DNA from: Bacillota bacterium
GTDB lineage: Bacteria; Bacillota; Clostridia; Lachnospirales; Lachnospiraceae
Reading direction: 5' to 3'
Length of the DNA: 13,987 bases
Assembly (NCBI GenBank): GCA_023458855.1
Contig: JAEWWQ010000292.1
Span: 1 to 13,987 of the forward strand
The position numbers and the translations under genes are program-made. Positions 13,674 through 13,987 of this stretch are shown piece by piece. Under the pieces are notes generated by a model that was given only the letters and a program-made list of their open reading frames with translations, was not told the origin of the DNA and searched no databases. The stretch's first letter is position 1. The number at the start of each line of letters is the position of its first letter.

Positions 13674-13987
13674 ATGAAAAGAAAAAAATTGAGTTCTAAA
13701 TTAATTCTTATTTTTGTGATAACAAGTTTAATTGCACTTTCTACACAGGCAATATTAAATTATAAGACTTCATTTAAAATGATAAGAAATCAGGTTCAGA
13801 TATCCAGTGAGAAATCGTTGAAAAATATGCAGGACGAGATAAATGAATACTTAATATTGTTAAAACGAAATCTGAATTCCATCTATAAGGAGACAGATTT
13901 TATTGAAAATCTGTCCGCAGACCGGAGTGCTAAATATATGAAGAAGAAATATAATACTCTGGTACATGATTTTTATATAGATAATAT
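13674..13987 (+). CDS. N-terminal part of a membrane sensor/signalling protein, cut by window end
   Basis: The frame is open to the last base and encodes 104 residues. A basic start (MKRKKLSSK) is followed by one membrane helix (about residues 10-28) and then a polar, probably extracytoplasmic region with helical character (NYKTSFKMIRNQVQISSEK, then NMQDEINEYL). This is how many sensor histidine kinases (YesM type), chemotaxis receptors and GGDEF or AraC-type membrane regulators begin; the output domain lies outside the window, so its class is open. ATG at 13674 is chosen because GAGGG (13664-13668) precedes it by 5 bases; in-frame ATGs at 13662 and 13650 are alternatives without good ribosome sites. 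A weak -10-like TATCAT is at 13628-13633, with no good -35. Confidence 0.7.
   Translation, partial: MKRKKLSSKLILIFVITSLIALSTQAILNYKTSFKMIRNQVQISSEKSLKNMQDEINEYLILLKRNLNSIYKETDFIENLSADRSAKYMKKKYNTLVHDFYIDN

Noticed and set aside
1..13987. CRISPR arrays, insertion sequences, tRNA or attachment sites
   Set aside because: No direct-repeat arrays, transposase-like frames, tRNA-like clover folds or target duplications were seen on either strand.

Overview
The window looks like a chromosomal segment of a low-to-mid GC anaerobic Firmicute, most likely a Clostridia/Lachnospiraceae-type gut bacterium. This is inferred from the gene families (RocG/GudB-like glutamate dehydrogenase, Cys-rich Rrf2 regulator, one-operon ECF transporter), strong AGGAG-type ribosome binding sites, GTG and TTG starts, and A/T-rich intergenic DNA. 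No rRNA, tRNA, CRISPR array, insertion sequence or prophage gene is visible.

Layout. (1) 1-3271, plus strand: a 5'-truncated DAACS-family symporter, a LysR-type regulator and a glycerate kinase, closely spaced and probably one uptake/catabolism operon. (2) 3298-5753: a second LysR-type regulator on the minus strand, divergent from a glutamate dehydrogenase gene. The 194-bp gap between them holds two inverted repeats of LysR-site type, and the dehydrogenase ends in a strong terminator. (3) 5757-7640: a sigma-70-type promoter with an inverted repeat between its -35 and -10, a leader that can fold into three stems, a MalY/PatB-type C-S lyase and an Rrf2 regulator overlapping it by 4 bp. A bidirectional terminator separates this operon from the next, convergent gene. 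(4) 7642-9255, minus strand: a membrane-bound diguanylate cyclase. (5) 9256-9659: non-coding DNA with a CRP-like palindrome, an extended -10 and the last 38 codons of a lost Crp/Fnr regulator. (6) 9660-13550: a five-gene operon of nucleoside phosphorylase, ECF S component, EcfT and two EcfA ATPases, closed by a terminator. (7) 13674-13987: the start of a membrane sensor or signalling protein cut by the window end.

How the genes may work together. The left half is about carbon and nitrogen: glycerate or a related small acid is taken up and phosphorylated, and glutamate is deaminated or made. The middle is sulfur amino acid metabolism under local control. The right half is the most distinctive part: a self-contained ECF transporter (S, T, A and A' in one operon) translationally overlapping a nucleoside phosphorylase, which suggests import of a nucleoside followed by phosphorolysis. 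The second ATPase has a degenerate ABC signature, so the two ATP sites should be unequal. The transporter substrate cannot be read from sequence. Most genes belong to known families; the less usual points are the combinations and the residue changes listed in the findings.
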